Shown here: positions 1 through 6,463 of the stretch, in pieces | Position numbering within the stretch: the first letter of the stretch is position 1 | How the letters are laid out: each line of letters starts with the position of its first letter | DNA from: Lachnospiraceae bacterium | Lineage (GTDB): Bacteria; Bacillota; Clostridia; Lachnospirales; Lachnospiraceae | NCBI GenBank assembly: GCA_009774155.1 | Contig: VSNE01000088.1 | Coordinates: 1-9,396 of the forward strand | DNA length: 9,396 nt | Direction of reading: 5' to 3' | Translations under genes and position numbers: made by a program | The notes under the pieces: generated by a model | The model's input: only the letters and a program-made list of their open reading frames with translations | Databases searched by the model: none | Told to the model about the DNA's origin: nothing

Positions 1-88
1 TCTATATATTTTTCTTCCGAAGTATATCATAGAATTTTATCGTAAGGTGGGAATTCACAAAATTTTAAGGATTCTTTAGATTCATAAA

Positions 89-131
89 GAAAAAGGAAAA
101 GCTCCTATACCGCTGCGCCAGTGACAGGAGC
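89..131 (-). terminator. Rho-independent terminator after lysC
   Basis: On the minus strand, GCTCCTGT (131-124) pairs with ATAGGAGC (108-101). This is an 8-bp stem with one G-U pair and a 15-nt loop that can pair a little internally. It is followed by TTTTCCTTTTTC (100-89). The hairpin starts 8 bp after the lysC stop codon. The T-tract is interrupted by CC, so termination may be less than complete. Bases 1-88 beyond it are AT-rich and hold no feature I can support. Confidence 0.75.
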
Positions 132-139
132 CTGTTCCC

Positions 140-1459
140 TTATAGCTGTGTCGTAATAAAGATATCATAGATTGCTTTGATCGCCTTCTCAAAGTCCTCA
201 TTCCTGACTCCGACAATGATGTTCCATTCGCTGGAGCCCTGGTCAATCATCTTTACATTGACATTCGCATGGGCCAGAGCAGAAAATATCCGTCCCGCAG
301 TTCCCCGGTTCGCTCTCATTGCGCGTCCGACTACCGCAATCAGCGCCAAATCTCCTTCTACCTCCAGATAGTCCGGATTCACCGCCCTCTGAATGCCGGC
401 CAGCACCTTCTGTTCATGCTCTTCAAACTCATCCTGGTGAACTACAATGCTCATGGTGTCAATGCCTGACGGGATATGCTCAAAAGAAATTCCCTGTTTC
501 TCAAATTCCTCCAGCACCCGGCGTCCGAAACCAATCTCCGAATTCATCATATCCTTCTCAATGTTGACAGTAACAAAGCCCTTCTTGCCGGCAATACCGG
601 TAATCGTAAATTTCGGTTTATGACAGGTGCTTGCCACAATCATCGTTCCGCTGTCTTCCGGACGGTTCGTATTGCGGATATTAATGGGGATTCCCGCCTT
701 CCGCACCGGAAAAATAGCCTCCTCATGCAGAACGGTCGCCCCCATATAGGACAGCTCCCGAAGCTCCCGGTAGGTAATGGTATCAATCACCTCCGGTTCC
801 TGAATCAGCCTGGGATCTGTCACCAGAAAGCCGGATACATCCGTCCAGTTCTCATACAGATCCGCTCCCACCGCCTTGGCCACAATGGAGCCTGTAATAT
901 CAGAGCCGCCTCTGGAAAAGGTTTTAATTCTGCCGTCCTCATACGCTCCATAGAAGCCGGGAATAACCGCGCACGGCATATCCGCCAGCCTTCCTCCCAG
1001 AAGCTTATCTGTTGTATTTATATCAAAGCTTCCATTTTCCGAAAAACGGATCACCTCTGCCGCGTCCACAAAAGGATAATTGATATATGCCGCCATAACG
1101 ATGCCATTCAAATATTCTCCTCTGGACGCCGCATAATCGCTTCCCGCTTTGTTTGCAAAATTTTCCGCAATGACTTCAAATTCTTTATCAAGAGAAAGCT
1201 TCAGATTCAGCCCGCCGATAATCTCATTGTAACGTGCTTTAATCTGCTTCAGCATTCCGCTGAAGTCCTCGCCGTTTGCGGCAGAATAATAGCACTGATA
1301 CAGCATATCCGTCACCTTGGTATCTCCTCCAAAACGTTTGCCGGGCGCCGAAGGAACTACATAGCGGCGGTCTTCATCTGCAAGAATAATCTTTCCTACC
1401 TTTTGAAACTGCTCCGCGCTTGCCAGAGAGCTTCCTCCAAATTTGACAACCTTCTTCAT
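140..1459 (-). CDS. lysC: Aspartokinase (monofunctional, two ACT domains)
   Basis: This 439-residue protein phosphorylates L-aspartate with ATP, the first step of the lysine, threonine, methionine and diaminopimelate pathways, in the cytoplasm. The amino-acid kinase domain spans about residues 1-280. It opens with the family signature KFGGSS (6-11) and has SRGGSDITG (182-190) and WTDVSG (205-210). Two ACT-type regulatory regions follow, about 284-355 and 370-439. The second carries QGSSEWNI (407-414), which resembles the effector-binding segment of feedback-inhibited aspartokinases. No homoserine dehydrogenase domain is fused. The start at 1459 is chosen because GAGGAG lies 8 bases upstream and the family signature begins at residue 6. 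The reading frame stays open to 1657, but that stretch contains the upstream operon's terminator and this gene's promoter. The inhibiting amino acid cannot be told from sequence. lysC is a generic symbol, since paralogues such as yclM/thrD-type enzymes look alike. Confidence 0.93.
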   Translation of the reverse strand: MKKVVKFGGSSLASAEQFQKVGKIILADEDRRYVVPSAPGKRFGGDTKVTDMLYQCYYSAANGEDFSGMLKQIKARYNEIIGGLNLKLSLDKEFEVIAENFANKAGSDYAASRGEYLNGIVMAAYINYPFVDAAEVIRFSENGSFDINTTDKLLGGRLADMPCAVIPGFYGAYEDGRIKTFSRGGSDITGSIVAKAVGADLYENWTDVSGFLVTDPRLIQEPEVIDTITYRELRELSYMGATVLHEEAIFPVRKAGIPINIRNTNRPEDSGTMIVASTCHKPKFTITGIAGKKGFVTVNIEKDMMNSEIGFGRRVLEEFEKQGISFEHIPSGIDTMSIVVHQDEFEEHEQKVLAGIQRAVNPDYLEVEGDLALIAVVGRAMRANRGTAGRIFSALAHANVNVKMIDQGSSEWNIIVGVRNEDFEKAIKAIYDIFITTQL

Positions 1460-1467
1460 CACTTTAT

Positions 1468-1473
1468 CTCCTC
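1468..1473 (-). promoter_or_regulatory. Ribosome binding site that fixes the lysC start
   Basis: GAGGAG on the minus strand lies 8 bases before the ATG at 1459. No comparable site precedes the in-frame ATG at 1657. This decides the start in favour of the 439-residue protein. Confidence 0.85.
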
Positions 1474-1496
1474 GTTTTAAAAAAAGACTAGTATTG

Positions 1497-1525
1497 ATTA
1501 TAATTGGATTGCTCAAAGAAAACAA
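1497..1525 (-). promoter_or_regulatory. Sigma-A type promoter for lysC
   Basis: A perfect TATAAT (1502-1497) sits 17 bp downstream of TTGTTT (1525-1520, 3 of 6 matches to TTGACA). A start near position 1490 would give a leader of about 31 nt ending in the GAGGAG site. A leader this short leaves no space for a lysine riboswitch or an amino-acid attenuator within the transcript. With the terminator at 1600-1643, this makes lysC an independent transcription unit. Confidence 0.7.
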
Positions 1526-1532
1526 CTGTTTT
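1519..1532. promoter_or_regulatory. Palindrome over the lysC -35 element, possible operator
   Basis: AAAACA-AC-TGTTTT is a perfect 6-bp inverted repeat with a 2-bp spacer. It covers the -35 hexamer (1520-1525). The position suits a repressor site, but I do not recognise the motif. Its AT-richness makes chance a real alternative. Confidence 0.35.
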
Positions 1533-1563
1533 TTGTAAAAAGTCTGAAAAACATCTGTAAATA

Positions 1564-1593
1564 AGGACAGATAAAGCCTCCGGCGTTTGTCCT
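1564..1593. repeat. Inverted repeat just beyond the araD terminator
   Basis: AGGACA (1564-1569) and TGTCCT (1588-1593) are perfect 6-bp arms around an 18-bp interior. The interior contains a further GCC/GGC pairing. It lies between the operon terminator and the lysC promoter. No T-run follows on the minus strand, so it is not an obvious second terminator. Its role is unknown. Confidence 0.35.
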
Positions 1594-1599
1594 GACCGC

Positions 1600-1643
1600 A
1601 AAAAGAGAGACCGCAGAATACCATTTTATGGCGGCGGCCTCTC
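1600..1643 (-). terminator. Rho-independent terminator of the arabinose operon
   Basis: On the minus strand, GAGAGGCCGC (1643-1634) pairs with GCGGTCTCTC (1614-1605). This is a 10-bp stem with a single G-U pair, followed by TTTTT (1604-1600). The loop contains a smaller hairpin, CCAT/ATGG. The stem begins about 15 bp after the araD stop codon. Confidence 0.9.
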
Positions 1644-1657
1644 CCTGAAATAATCAA

Positions 1658-2359
1658 TTATTTTGTATCCTGCCCATAATAAGCATTAGCTCCATGTTTA
1701 CGGAAATAATGTTTATCCTGAAGCTCCTGCGGAGCCGGCTGGATTCTTGCATTGATGGTCTCTGCACGGTAAGCCATCTTGGCTACCTCCTCCAGCACCA
1801 CTGCGTTGTGTACTGCTTCGTGAGGATCTTTGCCCCATGCAAACGGACCATGGTTTTTACAGAGCACTGCAGGAACAGCCATCGGATCTTTGTCCAGTGA
1901 TTTGAACAATTCCACAATCAGATGTCCTGTATTTTCTTCATAGGCGCCGTCAATCTCTTCCTTCGACAGACAGCGCGCACAGGGAATCTCGCCATACATA
2001 TAGTCTGCATGGGTGGTTCCATAGCATGGAATACCTCTGCCTGCCTGCGCCCAGCTTGTTGCATAAGAGGAATGGGTATGTACGATTCCTCCGACCTCCG
2101 GAAACGCTTTGTAAAGCTCCAGGTGGGTCGGCGTATCAGAGGATGGTTTGTAATGTCCCTCAACTCTGTTGCCGTTTAAGTCCATAACTACCATATCATC
2201 CTTTGTCATAGTCTCATAATCCACGCCGCTGGGTTTAATAACGAACAGTCCGCTTTCGCGGTCGATCCCACTGACATTTCCCCAGGTGAAGGTTACAAGT
2301 CCGTATTTCGGAAGCAGCATATTGGCTTCAAATACTTTCTGTTTTAATTCCTCCAGCAT
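1658..2359 (-). CDS. araD: L-ribulose-5-phosphate 4-epimerase
   Basis: This 233-residue enzyme interconverts L-ribulose-5-phosphate and D-xylulose-5-phosphate. It feeds arabinose carbon into the pentose phosphate pathway, in the cytoplasm. It is a class II aldolase/AraD fold protein of the usual length. The Zn ligands are visible as H94 and H96 (VHTHSS) and H170 (KNHGP). Other expected active-site residues are present: K42 in IKPSG, D75 in SSDTP, D119 in HADY, H217, and Y228 near the C-terminus. These match the Escherichia coli AraD catalytic set by position. The gene begins 17 bp after araA, with AGGAGG at 2374-2369. It is the last gene before the terminator. UlaF/SgbE-type ascorbate or xylulose epimerases are close paralogues, but the araA and AraR neighbours favour AraD. 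Confidence 0.95.
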   Translation of the reverse strand: MLEELKQKVFEANMLLPKYGLVTFTWGNVSGIDRESGLFVIKPSGVDYETMTKDDMVVMDLNGNRVEGHYKPSSDTPTHLELYKAFPEVGGIVHTHSSYATSWAQAGRGIPCYGTTHADYMYGEIPCARCLSKEEIDGAYEENTGHLIVELFKSLDKDPMAVPAVLCKNHGPFAWGKDPHEAVHNAVVLEEVAKMAYRAETINARIQPAPQELQDKHYFRKHGANAYYGQDTK

Positions 2360-2376
2360 TCTCCAATCCCTCCTAC

Positions 2377-3864
2377 TTATTTATAAGCAATCGCGTTCCA
2401 CTTTAATTCATTTTTGAAATCGCGGATGGTAGTATTGTTATCAATAACAACACTTTCAATGCCCATAGCTGCCGCCCAGTCAACCATCTGTTCCACAGAA
2501 AGGTCATAGGAGAATGCGGAATGATGAGCGCCGCCGGCCAGAATCCAGCTCTCCGTACCTACCGCCAGATTCGGCTGAGGAGTCCAGAACGCGGTTGCTA
2601 CCGGAAGCTTCGGCATTGGCTGTTCTACCTTCTTGCAGTCTACCGCATTGATGATAAGGCGGAAACGATTTCCCAGATCCACCAGAGAGGTTGCTACTGC
2701 CGGGCCGGTCTTGGAGGTAAATACAAGACGGGCCGGGTCCTCGCGGTTGCCCATAGACAGAGGCTGAACCTTAATGGAGATTGGTCCCTCAGAGATCGTC
2801 GGGCATACTTCCAGCATATGAGACTGTAAAATGCCTTCCTTACCCGGCACCAGATTATAGGTATAATCCTCCATAAAGGAGGTTCCTTTTGCATTCGGGG
2901 TTCCCTCCGTCATAATCTTCATCAGGCGGACCATAGCTGCTGTTTTCCAGTCTCCCTCTGCGCCGAAGCCATAGCCTTTTTCCATCAGTCTCTGCATAGC
3001 CAGACCCGGAAGCTGCTTTAAGCCGCCCAGCATGCCGAAATGAGTAACGATTGCATGATAATCTCCGTCCTTTAAAAACTTCTCTGAACCGATCTCAATC
3101 TGAGCCTGAACCGCCACATGTCTGCGGAACTCTGCTTCGTCTCTTCCCTCCAGCAAAATCTGATATTTGCTGTAATATTCTTCAACAAGCGCATCCACAT
3201 CGCCCTGCGGCACTGCATCCACATACTCTACCAGATCGTTTACATTGTAGTGGTCAATTTCCCAGCCGAATTTAATCTGCGCTTCTACCTTATCGCCCTC
3301 GGTAACTGCCACGTTATTCATATTATCGCCTACACGGCATACACGGATATGAGAAGATTCCATAACGCCAACTGCAGTACGCATCCAGCTTCCCAGTCTC
3401 TCCTGAACCTCCGGGTTATTCCAGTGTCCGAAGATCAGCTTTCTTTCCATCCCCATACGGCTTACAATATGTCCATACTCACGATCGCCGTGTGCAGACT
3501 GGTTTTCATTCATGAAATCCATATCAATCGTTCCATACGGAATCTCTTCGTTGAACTGGGTCAGCAGATGGCACAGCGGCTTTTTATACTCCTGCAGCCC
3601 GATAATCCACATTTTAGCAGGGGAAAAGGTGTGCATCCAGGTAATAACCCCGGCACAGTCCGGATCATTATTGGCATCGTTCAGTGTCTGGCGGATGGAT
3701 GCCTGACTGATCAGAGTCGGCTTTAATATCACTTCAAACGGAAGTCTGCCTCCTGCATTGATTCCCTCTACGATCTTTGCAGAATGCTCGGCAACTTTCC
3801 TCAGACACTCGTCTCCATACAGATCCTGAGAACCTGTACAGAACCAAAACTTATAATTTTTCAT
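2377..3864 (-). CDS. araA: L-arabinose isomerase
   Basis: This 495-residue enzyme isomerises L-arabinose to L-ribulose, the first intracellular step of bacterial arabinose use, with Mn2+ as the usual metal. The N-terminus (KFWFCTGSQDLYG, residues 5-17) is characteristic of the family. Candidate metal and catalytic residues are all present: E303 in GAEGDWK, E332 in FMEDYTY, H349 in QSHMLE, and the HH pair at 447-448 in GGAHHSAF. The length equals the family norm, and no frameshift or gap is seen. AGGAGG at 3879-3874 precedes the ATG by 9 bases. The gene follows the small membrane protein by 31 bp and precedes araD by 17 bp, so araA and araD are almost certainly co-transcribed. No ribulokinase gene lies between or beside them. 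Confidence 0.97.
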   Translation of the reverse strand: MKNYKFWFCTGSQDLYGDECLRKVAEHSAKIVEGINAGGRLPFEVILKPTLISQASIRQTLNDANNDPDCAGVITWMHTFSPAKMWIIGLQEYKKPLCHLLTQFNEEIPYGTIDMDFMNENQSAHGDREYGHIVSRMGMERKLIFGHWNNPEVQERLGSWMRTAVGVMESSHIRVCRVGDNMNNVAVTEGDKVEAQIKFGWEIDHYNVNDLVEYVDAVPQGDVDALVEEYYSKYQILLEGRDEAEFRRHVAVQAQIEIGSEKFLKDGDYHAIVTHFGMLGGLKQLPGLAMQRLMEKGYGFGAEGDWKTAAMVRLMKIMTEGTPNAKGTSFMEDYTYNLVPGKEGILQSHMLEVCPTISEGPISIKVQPLSMGNREDPARLVFTSKTGPAVATSLVDLGNRFRLIINAVDCKKVEQPMPKLPVATAFWTPQPNLAVGTESWILAGGAHHSAFSYDLSVEQMVDWAAAMGIESVVIDNNTTIRDFKNELKWNAIAYK

Positions 3865-3895
3865 CTTACAATTCCTCCTATATTTTTAACAACAT

Positions 3896-4150
3896 TTATT
3901 CCTCTGAGCCATCCTCATCTTCAGGCCGGTCATATTCTCCCTTCAGATAAGCTCTCAGTGAAAATCCTCCTAATGCAACTGCAACGACTGTAAAAAGCGC
4001 CATCGCAGCAATGAAAAGCAGCCTTTCCGCTCCTGTATGGCTTGCAGGAGCCCCTCTAAGCCCCCATACCAGATACAAGAGGTATGCTGATACGACAATC
4101 CGCAGAATCAAAGAAATCTTTGAAGGATACCTTTTCTTTTCATTTTCCAT
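3896..4150 (-). CDS. Small two-helix membrane protein of unknown function
   Basis: I do not recognise this 84-residue protein. The N-terminus is basic (KKRYPSK, residues 5-11). A first hydrophobic helix spans about 12-31 and a second about 44-66. The tail after R66 and K70 is strongly acidic (residues 72-84: eight Asp or Glu). The positive charges flanking the helices suggest a hairpin with both ends in the cytoplasm. It has no signal-peptide cleavage site and no enzymatic motif. It starts on the base after the TAG of araR, giving TAG-ATG with no gap. GGAGGGAG lies in the 3' end of araR, so translation is probably coupled. A stop 31 bp before araA places it inside the operon. The good ribosome site, clear charge pattern and position support a real gene. 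The function could be related to arabinose uptake, or the gene could be a passenger. Confidence 0.8.
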   Translation of the reverse strand: MENEKKRYPSKISLILRIVVSAYLLYLVWGLRGAPASHTGAERLLFIAAMALFTVVAVALGGFSLRAYLKGEYDRPEDEDGSEE

Positions 4151-5242
4151 CTATCCGCTCCCTCCAACCTTTCTAACAGAGTCACGTATCAGGATAGCCG
4201 GACGAAATAAGAAGCTTCCGTCAAAATCCGGCTCATCAATCAGGCGAATCATATTTTTTGCAGCCTTCTGTCCCAGCTCCTCCATAGGATACGGAACGGA
4301 TGTGATCTTCGGCTCTGCCAGAAGGGACAGCTCCGAACCGTCAATGCTGACAATTGACAGTTGTCCCGGGACGCGGAAGCCTTCCTTGCGTAAAAGCTCC
4401 ACCAGTCCGTAGGCCACTTCATCATTATAGCAGAACACTGCCGTACAATCCGTCAGACGGCGCAGCACCGAACTGCTGATATTTCTCAGCGTCTTTTGAT
4501 CCTCCGTATCGATCCACAGAATTTTCCGGTCGTCCACACCTAAACCGGCCTTCAGAAGCGCTTCTACATATCCCGCATAGCGAAGTCTCCCCTGCCCGTC
4601 ATCCGCTTTGAAGATTCCCCCTATCTTCCTATGCCCCTGGGAAAACAGATATTCCATCGCATCCTCCGCCACACGTATGTCGTCCAGCGCTACAATCGGC
4701 GCCCTCAGCTCCGGATATACACAGTTAAAAAACAAAAGTGCAATCTGTCTCTTCTGAAGCTCCCGGTAATATTCCAGATTCGGATTCGGCAGAGCGCTTT
4801 TTGTCGCCTCCACAATGACCCCGTCCACATTGTCCTTCTCCAGAATCCCCTCCAGAATCTTCCGTTCATTATCCACTCTGTTGTTGGTAAAGGCAATCTG
4901 GGTCATATAGCCCGCTCCCGAAAGCGTCTGTACAATTCCCTGTAAGGTCGGAGGAAAAATGTATCCATCCACGTAGGTGCTGACCACCGCAATATTCATC
5001 GTTCTCCTGCGGACCGTCCCTCTGCGGCTGCCGATATAAGTCCCGCTGCCCCGAATCCGCTCCACAAGTCCCTCAGCCTCCAGGATTCCCATTGCATGAC
5101 GGACAGTCTGCCGGCTCAGGCCGAACATCCCGCTCAGTTCATTTTCCGAATACAGCTTCTCCCCCGGATGCAGTTCACGCGCACTGATCTTTTCTTTTAT
5201 CCAGTTTACTAATGAAATATATTTGGGTTCCTGCTGCTTCAT
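4151..5242 (-). CDS. araR: AraR-type arabinose-responsive repressor (GntR wHTH + LacI effector domain)
   Basis: This protein is a predicted DNA-binding repressor of arabinose genes that releases DNA on binding arabinose. From the ATG at 5242 it is 363 residues, the size of Bacillus subtilis AraR. The N-terminus holds a GntR-type winged helix (roughly residues 8-72), with SENELS, the recognition segment SRQTVRHAM (43-51) and the wing GSGTYIG. The rest is a LacI/GalR-type periplasmic-binding-protein fold, starting near MNIAVVSTYVDG and including NDEVAYGL and VSIDGSEL. This hybrid architecture is the AraR hallmark. An in-frame TTG at 5251 would add three residues. I prefer the ATG, although it lacks a conventional adjacent ribosome site. 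The gene sits between the transporter and catabolic genes, so it probably represses its own transcription through the TTGTA-AA-TACAA site upstream of chvE. Confidence 0.9.
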   Translation of the reverse strand: MKQQEPKYISLVNWIKEKISARELHPGEKLYSENELSGMFGLSRQTVRHAMGILEAEGLVERIRGSGTYIGSRRGTVRRRTMNIAVVSTYVDGYIFPPTLQGIVQTLSGAGYMTQIAFTNNRVDNERKILEGILEKDNVDGVIVEATKSALPNPNLEYYRELQKRQIALLFFNCVYPELRAPIVALDDIRVAEDAMEYLFSQGHRKIGGIFKADDGQGRLRYAGYVEALLKAGLGVDDRKILWIDTEDQKTLRNISSSVLRRLTDCTAVFCYNDEVAYGLVELLRKEGFRVPGQLSIVSIDGSELSLLAEPKITSVPYPMEELGQKAAKNMIRLIDEPDFDGSFLFRPAILIRDSVRKVGGSG

Positions 5243-5252
5243 TCTATTCAAC

Positions 5253-5281
5253 AGGGCTGCCCCGGAGGACAGCCCTTCCTT
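5253..5281 (-). promoter_or_regulatory. Hairpin between Shine-Dalgarno and araR start
   Basis: On the minus strand, AGGGCTGTCC (5276-5267) pairs with GGGCAGCCCT (5262-5253). This is a 10-bp stem with one G-U pair and a TCCG loop. The bases directly before it are AAGGA (5281-5277), the only purine-rich ribosome-site-like sequence in the 42-bp gap. Linearly, AAGGA is 34 bases from the ATG. With the stem folded, only about 10 unpaired bases remain. Alternatively the hairpin protects the 3' end of the transporter mRNA or is a weak terminator. No T-run follows on this strand. Confidence 0.6.
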
Positions 5282-5293
5282 TTGTTTTAAAAC

Positions 5294-6460
5294 TTATTTT
5301 TTACGTTTGGATACCAGATCCACAGTTACAGCGCCAAGAAGAACAGCGCCCTTTACAATTTTCTGAAGGTCGGTGGAGAATCCGTACAGAGACATACCAT
5401 TATTCAGAATACCCATAATGAATGCGCCTACAACCGCGCCGATAATGGTACCGACACCGCCGGAGGTAGCTGCGCCGCCGATATAGCAGGAAGCAATCGC
5501 ATCCATCTCGAACTGGTCGCCGGCCTTTGGCGTAGCGGATGCATTACGTGCAGATAATACAATGCCGGCTACCGCACAGAGCAGTCCCATGTTGGTATAT
5601 ACCCAGAAAAATACTCTTTCTGTATTGATACCGGACAGCTTTGCTGCCTTTGCGTTTCCTCCAAGAGCATAGACCTGACGGCCTGCAACCGTCTTGGTCG
5701 TGATAAAATGATACAGTCCAACCAGCGCTGCCATCACCACAAGCACGAACGGAATACCGCTGTAGCGTGCCAGTTTGTAGAAGAAGAACCACACAATTAC
5801 AAGGATAATTGCATTTTTCACAATTAACTGCCATACCGGGTTCGTAGCAAAACCATATTTTTTCTTAGTTGCAATACTCTTTAACTCAGACAGAACAATC
5901 AATACAGAGACAACCGCCGCCACAATCAAACATACCAAATCAATCTGAGCGCCTTCCGCACCAATTTTAATAGTCGGAAGAAAGCCTGCTCCTATGTATA
6001 CAAAATTATCCGGAAGGGGTCCTTTCGTCTGTGCCTGAAGCAAAACGTAGGTAAGTCCGCGGCCCATCAGCATGGTTGCCAGAGTTACGATAAAAGGAGG
6101 AATACCCAGTTTGGAAATAAAGAAGCCTGCAAACATACCGCACAAAAGACCGACGATCAGAGCTGCGATAATAGCAATCCACATATTCCATCCATAGTCC
6201 ACCATTCCGATACCGATCACGGCGCCGCAGGTAGCTACAACAGAACCGACTCCAAGGTCAACGTTACCGGTCAGTACACAGAGCAGCATGCCAACTGCCA
6301 GGATAACGATGTAACCATTCTGCATGATTAAGTTGTTAATATTTGCCGGGGACATATTCTTACCGCCGGTCAGAACCGCAAAGATAATATAAACCGCAAT
6401 CAGGGCCAGTACCATACCGTACTGTCTCATATCAATATTTACTACTTTTTTGTTTTCCAT
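5294..6460 (-). CDS. mmsB: Monosaccharide ABC transporter permease (MmsB/GguB type)
   Basis: This 388-residue integral membrane protein is the channel subunit for sugar import, working with the ATPase and binding protein encoded upstream. It belongs to the branched-chain amino acid/ribose permease superfamily (RbsC, XylH, AraH, GguB). Many hydrophobic segments are visible, for example about 16-31, 50-64, 93-115, 172-190, 215-228, 236-252, 286-303 and 336-352. NVDLGVGSV (66-74) is the family's conserved TM region motif. GGNAKAAKLSGIN (267-279) and EMDAIASCYIGGA (318-330) are the conserved loops thought to contact the ATPase. The C-terminus is basic (SKRKK). The start is 3 bp after the mmsA stop, with AAGGTGA at 6474-6468 as ribosome site. 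The exact sugar cannot be read from the permease. The araA, araD and araR neighbours suggest L-arabinose, perhaps with other monosaccharides. Confidence 0.92.
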   Translation of the reverse strand: MENKKVVNIDMRQYGMVLALIAVYIIFAVLTGGKNMSPANINNLIMQNGYIVILAVGMLLCVLTGNVDLGVGSVVATCGAVIGIGMVDYGWNMWIAIIAALIVGLLCGMFAGFFISKLGIPPFIVTLATMLMGRGLTYVLLQAQTKGPLPDNFVYIGAGFLPTIKIGAEGAQIDLVCLIVAAVVSVLIVLSELKSIATKKKYGFATNPVWQLIVKNAIILVIVWFFFYKLARYSGIPFVLVVMAALVGLYHFITTKTVAGRQVYALGGNAKAAKLSGINTERVFFWVYTNMGLLCAVAGIVLSARNASATPKAGDQFEMDAIASCYIGGAATSGGVGTIIGAVVGAFIMGILNNGMSLYGFSTDLQKIVKGAVLLGAVTVDLVSKRKK

Positions 6461-6463
6461 GAT

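Noticed and set aside
1..88. Weak promoter-like elements on the minus strand (TTGTGA then TAAAAT)
   Set aside because: The spacing is about 15 bp and no gene start is visible within the window. The region is AT-rich, so such matches are expected by chance.
476..1480. 334-codon open frame on the plus strand
   Set aside because: It is antisense to lysC, has no recognisable domain and has a composition typical of a shadow of the real gene. The same applies to the plus-strand frames at 3118-3726 and 7193-7684.
1460..1599. Lysine riboswitch before lysC
   Set aside because: The promoter at 1497-1525 gives a leader of about 31 nt, and I see no multi-helix aptamer in the roughly 140 bp beyond the terminator.
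1460..1657. In-frame 66-codon extension of lysC starting with ATG at 1657
   Set aside because: The stretch contains the araD terminator, the lysC promoter and the lysC ribosome site. The aspartokinase signature begins only after the ATG at 1459.
1918..2163. 81-codon minus-strand frame inside araD
   Set aside because: It lies wholly within a well-supported enzyme in another frame, with no ribosome site or domain.
5243..5251. TTG start for araR, three codons upstream of the ATG
   Set aside because: No ribosome site lies at a usable distance from it: linear spacing to AAGGA is about 25 nt, and only about 1 nt if the hairpin folds. The ATG fits better, though a TTG start cannot be excluded.
5253..5290. 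Plus-strand terminator (hairpin followed by TTCCTTTTGTTTT)
   Set aside because: No plus-strand gene precedes it, and in plus-strand RNA the stem has a C-A mismatch where the minus strand has G-U. Some bidirectional effect remains possible.
5284..5293. Perfect palindrome GTTTTAAAAC after the mmsB stop
   Set aside because: It is a short AT-rich self-complementary string with no promoter context. It is better explained as composition next to the hairpin.
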